In this document: piece by piece, positions 22,451 through 33,419 of the stretch
Position numbering within the stretch: position 1 is the first letter of the stretch
Layout: each line of letters opens with the position of its first letter
Source of the DNA: Tupaia tana
Lineage: Eukaryota; Chordata; Mammalia; Scandentia; Tupaiidae
Length of the DNA: 64,000 bases
Direction of reading: 5' to 3'
Assembly: GCA_026018925.1 (NCBI GenBank)
Contig: JAKSZU010000005.1
Location: forward strand, 23,422,779 to 23,486,778
Notes under the pieces: generated by a model
Told to the model about the DNA's origin: nothing
Databases searched by the model: none
The model's input: the letters and a program-made list of their open reading frames with translations, nothing else
Position numbers and translations under genes: made by a program

Positions 22451-22647
22451 TTTTTTTTTTTAAAGAATTGTTTTATTTAACTTTCTTTCTCTTTTTCTTT
22501 CTTTCTTTTAATTCAACCAGATAGGGACAGAGAAAGAGGGAGAGAGAAAGGGAAAGTGAGAAAGCAAGCTGCCAGACCTGGGACTCGAACTGTGGTCAGC
22601 CATGTGGGAGTCCAGCGCCCTTAACCATCACACCGTCTGCTGGCCCC
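22451..22647 (-). mobile_element. Type II SINE, antisense
   Basis: Poly-T, AAAGAATTGTTTTATTTAAC, then the complement of the SINE head ending GTCTGCTGGCCCC. A short TSD-like TTCGAGTCTT / TTCAGTCTT flanks it. Confidence 0.88.
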
Positions 22648-22657
22648 TTCAGTCTTA

Positions 22658-23026
22658 ATAACGGACAGGATGATTGCCTGTGGTTTGCCTTCATGAGAAT
22701 GGGTGCTTAGTACCGTGATATTTGGAATCACAGTACTGCAGAGGCCTCTGGGAACTGCGCTTGCCCTGGAGGTGTGGCGTCTCACGCAGTGCTCAGGCTC
22801 TTGTTTTCCCAGAGCACGATCTATGGCAGCTTTGCTAACGTCACCGAGACAGTGTGTGCTGAAATACCACACAGCACACTAGCAGGAACTTCTATTCACG
22901 TACTGGAAAAGATAACAAATGAATATGCACAGCATGGACAAACATAATTTAAGAAACAAAAACAAACAAACAAACAACACATTGATACTCATATTCTGCT
23001 GGTAATGTGAATTCCCGTGCATAAAA
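22658..23026. other. Unique intronic sequence
   Basis: Nothing recognised apart from a CAAA run at 22953-22978. Confidence 0.4.
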
Positions 23027-23150
23027 GGAGTCTTCAGAAAGTTTATGGAAAATGGGTCAGGAAAAAACTATGCCTGGATTGGACAATTTTTACACCAAAA
23101 TAAGCTTGTACCTTAATTCCGTTTTTTTCGCAAACATTTGAAGTCCTTTC
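23027..23150. mobile_element. ~125-bp MITE, mariner-like
   Basis: GGAGTCTTCAGAAAGTTTATGG start and CAAACATTTGAAGTCCTTTC end. Same internal ACCAAAATAAGCTTGTACCT block as the 6152 copy. Confidence 0.65.
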
Positions 23151-23317
23151 ATATAGTATGTTATATACTTTGGCAAAAACATTTTATTGAAACTTGGAGA
23201 TCCTTTTTGTTTTTGCCAGTTTGTATAAAAATGCTTGTCTTCATTTTTAGTCATTTTCTGGGGTGGGGAAGTGGGGAGAAATTCCTGTTTTAAAGATATT
23301 AACGTACAGTGGATTCT

Positions 23318-23618
23318 TGGCTGGGAAGATGTGTTACTAAATATGACAACTTAGATGAAAAGTATGAAGTTAGGCTCAGACTTGGGCACAGCTGGCAGAG
23401 AGTACCTGACTGTACAGCTGGCAGCCACAGCCGACTATGGTCCGAGCCCCCGCTCTGTTGGCCCGAGACGTGCCATTGCATGTACCCAGGACTCTGGCGG
23501 CTGGAGAACTGAAGGAAAGGACTGCGGTATGACTAAACACTGTAAAAGGTATTTCCCCTTTCTCCATCTCTCCTTTTCCCTCTTCCTCTCTCTTATTCTC
23601 TCTCACACACATGCACTC
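23318..23618 (+). mobile_element. Old tRNA-like SINE (third family), sense
   Basis: CTGGCAGCCACAGCCGACTA, a B-box-like GGTCCGAGCCCC and a pyrimidine tail CTCTCTTATTCTCTCTCAC. Diverged. Confidence 0.5.
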
Positions 23619-23657
23619 TAACATGAATTTAGAATTTTTCAATTCAAAAAAGGTGAG

Positions 23658-23753
23658 GGTGGTACCAACAGATGGTGTAATGGTTTTGTTGCACATTTCA
23701 CTCGTTCTGGAACTCACGGAGTCCCAGACCTGGCACCTTAATACTCATGCCGG

Positions 23754-23800
<47 letters not shown>

Positions 23801-24151
23801 TGTGTCCAAGATCTTGAGAGGAGAATGGTGGAGAAGGGGTTGTGGTGTGGCCATCCCCCGGGAGGGAGGGGGATGTGATTTCTCGCTTTCTTTCTCTCCA
23901 TCTCTTTGTCTTTCTGGCGAGTACATGTGCCCTATAGCAAAAACCTCTCCAAAAATAAACAAACAAACAAATAAATAAATAATAAAAATTTAAAAAGAAA
24001 GAAACTTACAACAGGAGTGTGTGTGTGCATTCCTAAAATCTTAAGAGGAGACTGAAGGAGATGAGCCTGTGGTGTGGCCGTCCCCAGTGGGGGGTGATTT
24101 CTCACATTTCTCTTTCTCTGGCCAGTTCATGCACTCTATAGGAAAAAAAAA
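23658..24151 (+). mobile_element. Type I SINE carrying an extra 3' half unit (1.5-mer)
   Basis: 23658-23985 is a full type I copy whose middle expanded to a (TG)n at 23757-23805. 24010-24151 repeats only the second half. AAAAAAGGTGAG occurs at 23646-23657 and again at 24152-24163 and may be one TSD around both parts. Confidence 0.7.
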
Positions 24152-24183
24152 AAAAAAGGTGAGCATAGAAATAAGTGGTGCCT

Positions 24184-24456
24184 GGGACCAGCAGTTAGCA
24201 TAATGGACATGTGGCTGAATTCCTGTGTAGTCGGCCGTGATTCGAGTCCCGGACCCTGTGGCTTAACCTCATGCCAGGCGCGTGTGCATGTGTACCCAAG
24301 ATCCCGAGAGGAGAATGGAGGAGAAGGGATTATGGTGTGGCCATCCTCCCTGGGGGGTGATCTCTCGCTTTCTGTCTCTCTGTCTCTGTCTTTCTGGTGA
24401 GCACACGCACCCTATGGCAAAAACCTCTCAAAAAAAAAAAAAAAAAAAAAAACCGC
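24184..24456 (+). mobile_element. Type I SINE, sense
   Basis: Full length with long A tail. TSD AATAAGTGGTGCCT (24170-24183) / AAGAAGTGGTGCCT (24457-24470). Confidence 0.92.
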
Positions 24457-24769
24457 AAGAAGTGGTGCCTGCTCAAAGCCTCTATTCTCTGACAAAGGAC
24501 AAGGAAGCTACTTATAACCGAAATGTAGACTCCGTGTGTGTTACAGGTTACTTTTATTTTAACTGGCTTCAAATAATGAGCTCTGTAGCTCTGGAAGTGA
24601 ATTGATCTAACAATTAGAGGGAAACGAATGTTTCCATATTTGTAAGACTGGTAGGTGTGGTTAGTTACTTTCCTATTATTAGATCCTGAGAACTGTCAAG
24701 AGCCTTCTGTAAACACATTCTAAATCTAAAAGTGTCTTTTAAGGAAAATCGGTTTTCTATTTCTTTTCT

Positions 24770-25045
24770 TTTTTTTTTTTTTTTTTTTTTTTTTGGAGAG
24801 GTTTTTGCTATAGGGCACGTGGGCTCGCCAGAAAGACAGAGAGAGACAGAGAGATAGAAAGCGAGAAATCACCCTCCAGGGAGGATGGCCACACCGCAAT
24901 CCCTTCTCCTCCATTCTCCTCTTGGGATCTTAGGCACGCACGCACACACGCCTGGCGTGAGCTTAAGCTGCCCGGTCCAGGACTTGAACCGCGGTCGACT
25001 ACGTGGGAGTCCAGCGACATAGCCATTATACTAACTGCTGGTCCT
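24770..25045 (-). mobile_element. Type I SINE, antisense, young
   Basis: Poly-T of about 27, GGAGAGGTTTTTGCTATAGG, intact to ACTAACTGCTGGTCC. Confidence 0.92.
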
Positions 25046-26052
25046 AATGTTTCAACTAGACTGGCACTTTGTTTACTCACATGGGGCTCCTTGGGGGGAA
25101 ATGTGCCCTGACTTTGGTGCTGCCATGGGTTGAACTGGGGCACTGCTAGAGGATTTCTTAGTGTGTAAGAAAATGAATTCTATGAACTTAAAATCTAGCC
25201 CCTGCCCAAGGGGACTTCCACCGTGAAGAAAAGGCAGAAGCTAGCTAAGATTTAAGAGGTTTGGTTAAAAGAAAAATGAGGTGTTAAAACAGTGAGACAT
25301 TGCCAACAAATTTTTGGCATTATTTAATAATTTTCAATTATTCATGTCTTATGTTCAGAATTTAACTGTTTATCCAGTTTCCTGCCATTTTATATTTAGC
25401 TACCAGCTTCTGTTTTCCTAGTGGTTAATTTGCAGTTCATGAGTTTTAGGTGCTTGGCTAAGAATTTTGTTTAAGCATCTCTTTTTGTCTGGAGTCTCGT
25501 TTCCTGCAAATTCTAACTTTGCTTTAGGATTCACTGAGAGATAATTCGAGTTAGCTTACCTTTTCCAATTGACTCTTAGTTAAGATAATGAGGTCATTTA
25601 TCTTTTGTCTTGTTATAAAAACCAGAATATAAAAAATGTACAAAGCAGGAGTTGCTTCAAAATCTCTAATATGCATGGGATCTAATGCTATGAATATGAC
25701 CATATTCTCTAGGTGCATTCTATACTGAGAACCATACTGACACTGTGGAATTAAACACAAAGGTTTATAAAATGCCACTTGACAATTTTGAAAAAATGGA
25801 AATACTTAAATTACTATCTTGATAGAGGCTACAGATTGGACAACAGTAAATTCTTACATTGACTTGAAGGTAATCAATATGGCTATTTGGTTCTGGATTG
25901 TTTAATTCACTGTACGCATGATTAATTCTTAGAAAGTGGAAAAAATGTTAAGCACTTTCACTTCAGTAACAATATGCACTGCTGTCGTAATATTTCACCT
26001 GGTACTGGAATAGGAACTCATTATTTTAATTTTTTTTTAAAATTGTTTTGTG
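25046..26052. other. Unique intronic sequence
   Basis: 1 kb without recognised repeats, AT-rich after 25250. Confidence 0.45.
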
Positions 26053-26232
26053 GGGCTGCCAGGTGGTGCTGTGGTTAAGGCACTGAACTCCCATATGACC
26101 AACCGCAGTTTGAGTCCTTCACCTGGTGGCCTGCTTTCTCATTTTCCCTCTCTCTTTCTATCTCTCTCTCTCTCTCTGATCAAATTAAATTTAAAATAAT
26201 AATGGTGATGAAAAATTAATTTAAAAAATTCT
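26053..26232 (+). mobile_element. Type II SINE, sense
   Basis: GGGGCTGCCAGGTGGTGCTG head; (CT)n; GATCAAATTAAATTTAAAAT tail. Confidence 0.88.
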
Positions 26233-26246
26233 TTTTGAAAAAAAAA

Positions 26247-26492
26247 TTTTTTTGGAGAAGTTTTTGCTATAGGGCGCGTGAGCTTACCAGAAAGACAGAG
26301 AGATACATAAAGTGAGAAATCACCCCCCAGGGGTATGGCCACACCACAATCTCTTCTCCTTCATTCTCTGTCGGGATCTTGAGCACACATGCACACACGC
26401 GATGTGAGTTTAAGCTGCTGGGTCCGGGACTCAAACCGCGGTTGACTACATGGGAGTCCAGCAACATAGCCATTATGCCAACTGCTGGTCCC
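26247..26492 (-). mobile_element. Type I SINE, antisense
   Basis: GGAGAAGTTTTTGCTATAGG to CAACTGCTGGTCCCC. It forms an inverted head-sharing pair with the type II copy at 26053. Confidence 0.9.
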
Positions 26493-26496
26493 CAAA

Positions 26497-26752
26497 AAAG
26501 ATTTTTTGACATAAGCCATATGTACTTGTTAGAAAAAGACTGAGACAAAGAGAGGGAAAGTGAGAAATCACCACCACTACCCCCCCCCCCCAGGAGGGAT
26601 GGCCGCACCTTAACCCCTTCTCCACTCTCTCATCTTGGGATTTTAGCTCACATGTGTCCAGCATGATTTTCAAGCTCCCAGGTCTGGGACCTGAACCGTA
26701 GTTGGCCATGTGGGTGTCTAGCACCTCAACCTCCACACCAAAGGCTGCCCCC
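26497..26752 (-). mobile_element. Type I-like SINE, antisense, older
   Basis: GAAAGTGAGAAATCACCACC, a C run at 26581-26591, and a diverged complement of the head at the end. Confidence 0.78.
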
Positions 26753-27380
26753 TATTATTCATTTTTTTGAAAGCCACTTTTATTTCAGGTCCTGGAGATA
26801 CTTGCTCATTCCCTGCTTTAAGCAAATCATGCTTTACAGTAAAATAGAATGACAACATTAAAAAAAATGCAGGAGAAGCTCCAAAGACACCACAAGGAGA
26901 ATGGATGAGAGAGGGAGTGAGAGGAGGGTGAGCAGAACCTTGAATTCAAGATGTTAAACCTTATGGGGACATTTAGAGAGAAGCCTGGGTGAAAAGCAGC
27001 ATTTTAGAACTGTTAGAATGGGTGGAATGTGAGATATTTTAGGGCAGAAAGTATTCTGCATGATACTATGAGAATGGGCACGTGACATAGTGCATTTGTC
27101 AAAATCCAAAGAACTGTACAGTACAGGGTGAACTCTGGTGTAAACTATGGGCGTTAGCGATAATAAACACACACCAATATTAGTTTATCAAGTGCGCCAC
27201 ACTAATGCAAGATGTTAAAAATAGGGGAAACTGGAAGAGATGAGGGAAGGGGGCATAGAAATTATATTTTCTGCTTAGATTGTCTGTCAACTGCTTCTAA
27301 AAATTATTTTAAAATACTGTACTGATACATAAATATGAAGACGTTTAGCAGCTTGTGAGTGATGAAGGATCAATGTTAGA
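26753..27380. other. Unique intronic sequence
   Basis: Nothing recognised. Confidence 0.45.
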
Positions 27381-27393
27381 AATGCAGTTGGAA

Positions 27394-27627
27394 GGGACCA
27401 GCAGATGGCATAACGGTTATGTCACTGGACTGCCACAAGTTCACTGTAGTTCGAGTCCTGGACCAAGCAACTTAAAACTCAGGCCAAGTGAGTGTGCACC
27501 TGTGCCCAAGATCCCAAGAAGAGGATGGAGGAGAAGAGATTGCTGCATGGCCATCCCCACAGGGGGTGATTTCTCACTTTCTGTCTCTGTCTCTGTGGCT
27601 AGCATACCCTATAACAAAAATCTCTCA
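27394..27627 (+). mobile_element. Type I SINE, sense, with a massively expanded tail
   Basis: Body ends CCTATAACAAAAATCTCTC, then the purine tract. The TSD AATGCAGTTGGAA (27381-27393) recurs as AGTGCAGATGGAA only at 28066-28078, past the tract. Confidence 0.9.
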
Positions 27628-27667
27628 AAAAAAAAAAAGAAAAAAAGAAAAAGGAAAGAAAGAAAAA

Positions 27668-27703
<36 letters not shown>

Positions 27704-28065
27704 AAAAAGGGAAGAAAGAAAGAAAAAAGAAAGAAAAGAGAGAGAGAGAAAGAGAGAGCGAAAGGAAGAAAGAAGACAGAAAGAAAAGAAAAGAAAAGAA
27801 AAGAAAAGAAAAGAAAAGAAAAGAAAAGAAAAGAAGGAAGGAAGGAAGGAAGGAAGGAAGGAAGGAAGGAAGGAAGGAAAAGAAAAAAGGAAAGAAAGAA
27901 AAAAGAAAGAAAAGAAAGAAAAGAAAGAAAAGAAAGAAAGAGAGAGAGAGAGAGAAAGAGAGCGCGAAAGGAAGGAAGGAAGGAAGGAAGGAAGGAAGGA
28001 AGGAAGGAAGGAAGGAAGGAAGGAAGGAAGAAAAAGAAAGAAAGAAAAGAAAAGAAAAGAAAAGA
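27628..28065 (+). repeat. 438-bp polypurine microsatellite
   Basis: Nearly pure A/G strand with blocks of (GAAA)n, (GAAAA)n, (GGAA)n and (GA)n; a single CG and a lone C occur. The open frames across it (K/R/E-rich on +, F/L/S-rich on -) are artefacts. Confidence 0.97.
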
Positions 28066-28265
28066 AGTGCAGATGGAAAATCATGGATGCAAAAAGGCTT
28101 TGGGGCCTCAGGGGTAAATGAGCTCTGGGTAGGAGACTGATGAAAGGAACAGAGAAGGAGAAAGAACAAAGACCCAACACCAAGCATCCCAGCATTCCCT
28201 TCTGTGGGTTGGCTCAGAACAAGGAGGCAGGGACCAGAATGGAACGACACTAAGAACTGTAGGCA

Positions 28266-28500
28266 GGCCCAGCTTCGGTGGTGCAGTCAGTAGCTCACCA
28301 AGCTGTGGCGCTGGAAGCCACACGTGGATCACTGTTGGAATCCCTAGCCTTGTCCTGAAACACAGCCTGTGCACATATGCTGACGGGCTGGAAGACTGGA
28401 AGAAGAGGACCAGAGTGTGACCAGGCCCTGAGAAGGGAGCTTCTCTCTCTCTCTCAAGCATGCACCTCCAGCAAAATGTTTACCAAGAAACAAACCCAAA
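28266..28500 (+). mobile_element. Old tRNA-like SINE (third family), sense
   Basis: CCCAGCTTCGGTGGTGCAGT head, CTCTCTCTCTCAAGCATGC tail and A/CAAA-rich end. Diverged. Confidence 0.55.
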
Positions 28501-28959
28501 CAAAAACTCATTTAAAATAGAAATGAAAAATTGGAGGAGGGGCAGCCAAGAGAAATCTGGAACCAGCGTGGCCGGTACTGATGCTCCTCAGAGGTAAGAG
28601 AATGATGAGCAAAAATGGTCACTCAACCTGAGGATGAGGTGGAGAGAGGCCTGCTACAGAGTAGTTTCAATACTGTTGTAGTTGGAGAGTTGGGTTGCTG
28701 AGGTTGGGACTCAGTTTGATAGAGAAATCAGATCTGGAAGCGTAGATTGCTTTTTATAAGGAAATGTCCTCCCTTTTAGGGAGTCAAGGATGGACTTTTC
28801 TTTCTCGTTTTTTGTTAAACTATGGAAGACAACAGTTTGTCCATAGGAAAAAGCTAAAGTGTCAAAATTCTGGGAGAGGTTGGAAATTTGGAGGAAATAA
28901 TGGTAAAAGATGGAAATGGACTCAAGACCCTGATTAAAAAGAAACTCTGAAACCAGGAA
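28501..28959. other. Unique intronic sequence
   Basis: Nothing recognised. Confidence 0.4.
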
Positions 28960-28976
28960 GAATTGGAAGGTATTGA

Positions 28977-29167
28977 GGGCCAGCAGGTAGTGTGGTGTTT
29001 AAGGCACTGGTCTCTCACGTGACTGACCGTGGTTTGAGTCCCGGACTTGACAGCTTGCTTTCTCACTTTCCCTCTCTCTCTGTCTCTCTTTGGTGAGTGC
29101 ACATGCCCTATAGAGATGTGAAGGAATAATAATAAATAAAATTAAATAAATAATGATGTTTTTAAAA
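28977..29167 (+). mobile_element. Type II SINE, intermediate form
   Basis: Lacks the type I middle but retains GGTGAGTGCACATGCCCTAT before the AT-rich tail. TSD GAATTGGAAGGTATTGA (28960-28976) / GAATTGGAAAGAATTGA (29168-29184). Confidence 0.9.
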
Positions 29168-29184
29168 GAATTGGAAAGAATTGA

Positions 29185-29751
29185 AACATATAAGGTATTT
29201 TAGTGTGCCTGTCATCAGAGATTTGGGGTTGCAGAGGAATTAGATGAGAAGACTAGAGGGGTGTCATCTCTATGTCTTTAATAAGACAAGGGTTGAATTT
29301 ATCTGATAATTATTTTGTATGTGGGTTGCTGAACCAGCTGCCCTAAGTTGAAGTTTGAGGCATTTGAAACCCTCCACAGTAAAATCCTCCAAATATACTG
29401 CATAAAGGTATCTTTTTAATTCCAAAGTTCCCATAGGCATGATCATGTCCAACCTATTCATCCTTTAAAGAAGGAAAATGGCACCAAAAAAGGATTTTAG
29501 ACTATCTAAAACCACCTGGCCATTTAGGGCAGAATTAGGACCATGCCAGAAGTCTTTTCCCAGGTAATCTTTATTTCTTCTACACATTGCCACAGGTATG
29601 GGGAATTTGAGCTGACCCTGAGAGATATCTGGTAGACAATTGTAGACAGGTAGCTGTTACTGGAATAAGAGGTGAGAGCTAAAAGCAAAATTGGTTTATA
29701 TTAGTTGATACATGATTCCCATTCCGTAACATTTGCCCTCAAAGTGTACAG
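29185..29751. other. Unique intronic sequence
   Basis: Nothing recognised. Confidence 0.4.
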
Positions 29752-29950
29752 TTGGACCCAGCCATGGTGGCTTAGGTGGCATAGGATCACTGCATGGATG
29801 CTGGAGCCATATGGGAGGCCTGGGTTTGAATTTGTGTTGATCTCAACACAGCCTGTGACCCTGGCTCCCTGAAGGCTGGGAGGATTGCAACATGGCGAGA
29901 CTCTATTGAGTCCCCAGCCCCACAATGAAATAAATAAATAAACTTCAATA
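29752..29950 (+). mobile_element. Composite tRNA/7SL SINE, diverged
   Basis: tRNA-like part with GGTTTGAATTTG, then GCTGGGAGGATTGCAACATG and GGCGAGACTC in the Alu-like order. Confidence 0.6.
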
Positions 29951-29962
29951 AAAATGGTATAA

Positions 29963-30128
29963 CTAGGTGCAAATGAGATGGTGCTACTGCATGGTGGCCA
30001 AGGCTACATGAGAGGCCCCGTTCCTTACCCAAACTCAACAGGCCAGGCGCAGTGGTACATGCCTGAGGTCCTAGATAGCTGCAAGTCTTGGCCAGATGGA
30101 ACACAAAGTGCTGAGACTCTGTCAAAAC
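29963..30128 (+). mobile_element. Composite tRNA/7SL SINE, second tandem copy
   Basis: Short tRNA-like remnant, then GGCCAGGCGCAGTGGTACAT and CTGAGGTCCTAGATAGCTGC, which match an Alu/7SL 5' region. It directly follows the copy at 29752. Confidence 0.75.
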
Positions 30129-30139
30129 TACCTATCAGG

Positions 30140-30315
30140 TTGATCTCATAGCACAGTGGTTCGGTACTGTGGACCCAGAACCCACCTGGTCCACCATGAT
30201 TTGAATCCTACCCCCTGTAGCTTGAAAAACATGCCAGATATGCGTGTACACCCCAAATCTTGATGGGATGGAGAAATTAAACAGAAAGGATTACGGCCTA
30301 ACCATAGCCCATTGA
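30140..30315 (+). mobile_element. Diverged type I-like SINE, 3'-truncated
   Basis: TAGCACAGTGGTTCGGTACT and ATGATTTGAATCC head parts; CAAATCTTGATGGGATGG middle; no pyrimidine tail. Confidence 0.6.
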
Positions 30316-30689
30316 GAATGAATGTGGAGTCATTTAGTGATAATTCTGCATTTAACTTGTTGAGGAACTGCCAGCAGTTTTCTTATGTGGCTGCACCATT
30401 TTACATCCTCATCAGCAATGTAGAAGGGTTCCAATTTCTCCACACTCTTGCCAAAACTTGCCTTTATCTGTCTTTTTAGTTATAGCCATTCTAGTAGGTA
30501 TGAGGTGTTATGCCATTGGGTTTTGATTTACATTTCCCTGGTGACTCATGATGTTAAGCATCGTTTTATGTGCTTCTTGGGCATTTATATATCTTTTTGG
30601 AGTGATGCCTATTCAGATTGTTTACTCTTTTAAAAATTGTATTATTTGTCTTTTTTTTAATTGAGCTATAAGATTTTGGGGGGGGGGGA

Positions 30690-30837
30690 GGGTTAGAATT
30701 ATTTTATTTAACTTTATTTTAATTTGACCAGAGAAAGAGAGAGAGAAAGTGAGAAAGCCAGCTGCCAGGTCCAGGACTCGAACCATGGTCGGCCATGTGG
30801 GAGTCCAGCACCCTTCACCACACCACCTGCTGGCTCT
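30690..30837 (-). mobile_element. Type II SINE, antisense
   Basis: TTTATTTTAATTTGACCAGAG, ending CACCACCTGCTGGCTC; a G run at 30678-30687 adjoins it. Confidence 0.87.
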
Positions 30838-30973
30838 TTTTTTTTTTTTTTTAATTGCAAGAGAACATGTGTACTTGCCAGAAAGAGATAGAGAGGGGAA
30901 AAGTACCTCCTAATGGAGAATGGTCACTCTGCCATCCCTTCTCCTCCATTTCTCCATCCTGTTGTGATTTTCA

Positions 30974-31022
<49 letters not shown>

Positions 31023-31026
31023 CACA
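30838..31026 (-). mobile_element. Type I-like SINE, antisense, cut at a (CA)n
   Basis: Poly-T then GAGAACATGTGTACTTGCC. The 5' head is missing; the sequence dissolves into (CA)n at 30976-31032. Confidence 0.72.
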
Positions 31027-31032
31027 CACACA
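30976..31032. repeat. (CA)n microsatellite
   Basis: About 22 uninterrupted units followed by a short broken part. Confidence 0.95.
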
Positions 31033-31250
31033 CGGACTATTGTCCATTTCTAGTTAATTTTTGTTTATGGTGTGAGGTAGGTGCTCAGCCTCATTTATTT
31101 CCATCTAAATATCCAGGTATACCAGTACCAGCTGTGAAAAGACTGTTCTTTCCCCATTGAATGGTCCAGGCGCCTTCACTGAAAATCAGATGACAATGAA
31201 CGAGAGCATTTACTTCGAGATTCTCATTTCTATTCCACTAACCTATACAT

Positions 31251-31551
31251 CAATCCTTAAAATTCTTTTAACAAAAACAAATTATAAGCACATTAACTTA
31301 GTCACATTACTAAATCCATGATGAAAACACAGTGGAAAAGTATCTATAATTCTGTCACTATAAATGTTTTGCTGTATTTCCCTTTAGCCTTTAGTGAGAC
31401 TTAGACCATTTAACTCCTTTATAATTGTTATTATATCTTTTTTTGTTGTTGTTGTTCTGCTTATGTTACTCATTTCTTCTCCAATGCATTGGAGAAGGCA
31501 GAAGGAACACTGCAAAACAGCATTTCTGATGATGACCCCTAAAATCACTTG

Positions 31552-31552
<1 letters not shown>
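31251..31552. other. Unique intronic sequence
   Basis: Nothing recognised; a GTT run at 31442-31456. Confidence 0.4.
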
Positions 31553-31600
<48 letters not shown>

Positions 31601-31605
31601 TGCAT
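31553..31605. repeat. (CA)n microsatellite
   Basis: CA units, interrupted after 31587. Confidence 0.95.
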
Positions 31606-31646
31606 ACATATCCCCATGGGAAGAAAAGGATAAAAAGTAGATTTCC

Positions 31647-31790
31647 AGGCCAGCCTCGTGGCTTGATGGCGATGGCAGGCACATCCCACATGCTTGACCA
31701 TGTGGTGCCAGATTTGCAGCTTGAAAACCATGCTGAGTGTGTGTGCATGTGTGCCCACAATCCCAAAAGGATAACTAAGAAATTCTCCAA
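31647..31790 (+). mobile_element. Diverged type I-like SINE, truncated
   Basis: AGGCCAGCCTCGTGGCTTGA head, TGTGTGTGCATGTGTGCCC middle, no tail. Confidence 0.6.
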
Positions 31791-31891
31791 ACCTCGAAAG
31801 AGATCTAAGGAGTGCAAATCTCATAAGAAAGAATTGTCTTACTTGAGAGCTGGACTTGAAAATTGCATCTAACTGTTTAAAATGTATTGTA

Positions 31892-31973
31892 GGGAGTAGA
31901 AGGTGGCATAGTGGTTGAAGTGCTGGACTCCCACCTGGCAAGCCACAGTTTGAGTCCCGGACCTGATGGCTTA

Positions 31974-32021
<48 letters not shown>

Positions 32022-32088
32022 GTCAAATTAAAATAACAATAATAGTAATAGTAGTAGTAAATAAAGTTAAATTAAGTAATTCTTTTTA
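31892..32088 (+). mobile_element. Type II SINE, sense
   Basis: Head with GAAGGTGGCATAGTGG, (CT)n at 31976-32019, AGTCAAATTAAAATAAC tail with AAT/AGT repeats. Short TSD around AATGTATTGTA / AAAGTATTGTT. Confidence 0.85.
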
Positions 32089-32100
32089 AAAAAGTATTGT

Positions 32101-32470
32101 TCCATTGAATATTCATGCATTCCACTTATATTATCCAATTTTTACAATGACTTGTGTATGAAATAGCATCAGCTTAAAATGACCAGACAGTAAAATACAG
32201 CCTTTGCAAGTGAAATGTCTTGTTTCAAATGAAAACCTGTATTGTTTTGCCCTTTCAAATTTAGCATATCTGGTAGAGAACTGTGGATCCTTTAACCTCA
32301 AAGCCTATCCTTGCTACTCCATCTTCCTCTGCTGTTTTCCCTCTGTTTGTTGCTCCTGCTAACCTACGCATTTGCCCCCTATGCTCCAGCTACCTGGCTG
32401 CTCTCTGACCAGATGAAACTTCTTCCTCCAGCTATGCTGCACCTAAATGTTCTATATTCTGTCCCTATTT
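32101..32470. other. Unique intronic sequence
   Basis: Nothing recognised. Confidence 0.4.
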
Positions 32471-32485
32471 GAAAGGCTGATTCTT

Positions 32486-32753
32486 GGGACCAGCAGTTGG
32501 TGTAATGGCTTTATCGCTGGAATCCCGTGTAGTCGACTGCGGTTCAAGTCCCGAACCTGGAGGCTTAAACTCACACTGGGCGCGTGTGCGTGCATGCCCA
32601 AGATCCTGAGAGGAGAATAGAGGAGAAGGGATTGTGGCATGGCCATCCCCACTGGGGGGTGATTTCTCGCTTTCTGTCTCGCTCTGTCTTTCTGGCCAGC
32701 GCACATGCCCTATAGCAAAAACAAAGCAAAACAAAAACCTCTCCCCCAAAAAA
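32486..32753 (+). mobile_element. Type I SINE, sense
   Basis: Full length; TSD GAAAGGCTGATTCTT (32471-32485) / GAAAGGCTGGTTCTT (32754-32768). Confidence 0.92.
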
Positions 32754-32837
32754 GAAAGGCTGGTTCTTATCTCCATCTCACAATACCCTGCTTCTGTTGG
32801 GCACAGCCCTGAGAGCCTGATTGGTGTTTACTTCTGT

Positions 32838-32988
32838 ATGACCTGCATTCCTCCCTGCTCCATAATCGCCTTGGAGAAAGGATCTTATCTGTCTTCTTTC
32901 CTCAGTCTCCAGCACCTTGACTAGAGCCTAGTCCACATTTGGTGCTCCATAAATTCGTGTCCAAGAAATGATCAAATGGTAATGAATT
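32838..32988 (+). mobile_element. L2 3' end relic
   Basis: CTCCAGCACCTTGACTAGAG, ATTTGGTGCTCCATAAATTC follow the L2 terminal order. Confidence 0.65.
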
Positions 32989-33419
32989 ATAGCTGAAAGT
33001 CAGAAGCATGGGACATTGAGAAGATGTGCATATGCGTCAAGCTGTAGTTAATGTGTGGCTACAGAACGGATCGTGTCAGCAGCTCACTTCCCAGGAACTG
33101 ACTTCTGGCAGCTGCAAGCATTCGAATACAGTAGAGAACATTTTTTTCAATTTTGCTTGTTTTGCTTTTCCTACTGAGTTTTGAACCCCAAAAAAGTAAT
33201 TGCCATGACAGCTTTCCCTCAACTCCAGGAGTCTGTAACCTTCTATGTTTTCACCTCAACATGGACTGTTGTGGGAAAAACACTGTTTCTCAGTGAGACT
33301 TCCTACTGTTTCTGAATTTACCCCCACTTCTAATTTCATTGCTGACTGATTTATACCAAAATCTGTTTCGTTCCATAGCAAGTTAAAGATTGCAGTTTGA
33401 ATGGAGCGTGCTAACCCTG
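32989..33419. other. Unique intronic sequence
   Basis: Nothing recognised. Confidence 0.4.

Larger units (their letters stand above)
30318..31250 (-). mobile_element. L1 ORF2 fragment, antisense, split by two SINEs
   Basis: 30318-30668 and 31033-31250 have ordered antisense L1 landmarks (GGCTGCACCATTTTACAT, TATAGCCATTCTAGTAGG, then TATCCAGGTATACCAGTACC). SINEs at 30690-30837 and 30838-31026 separate them. Confidence 0.75.

Noticed and set aside
27355-28140. Long open frame of 261 codons, K/R/E-rich
   Set aside because: It is translation of a purine microsatellite plus a SINE; the opposite-strand F/L/S-rich frame is the same artefact.
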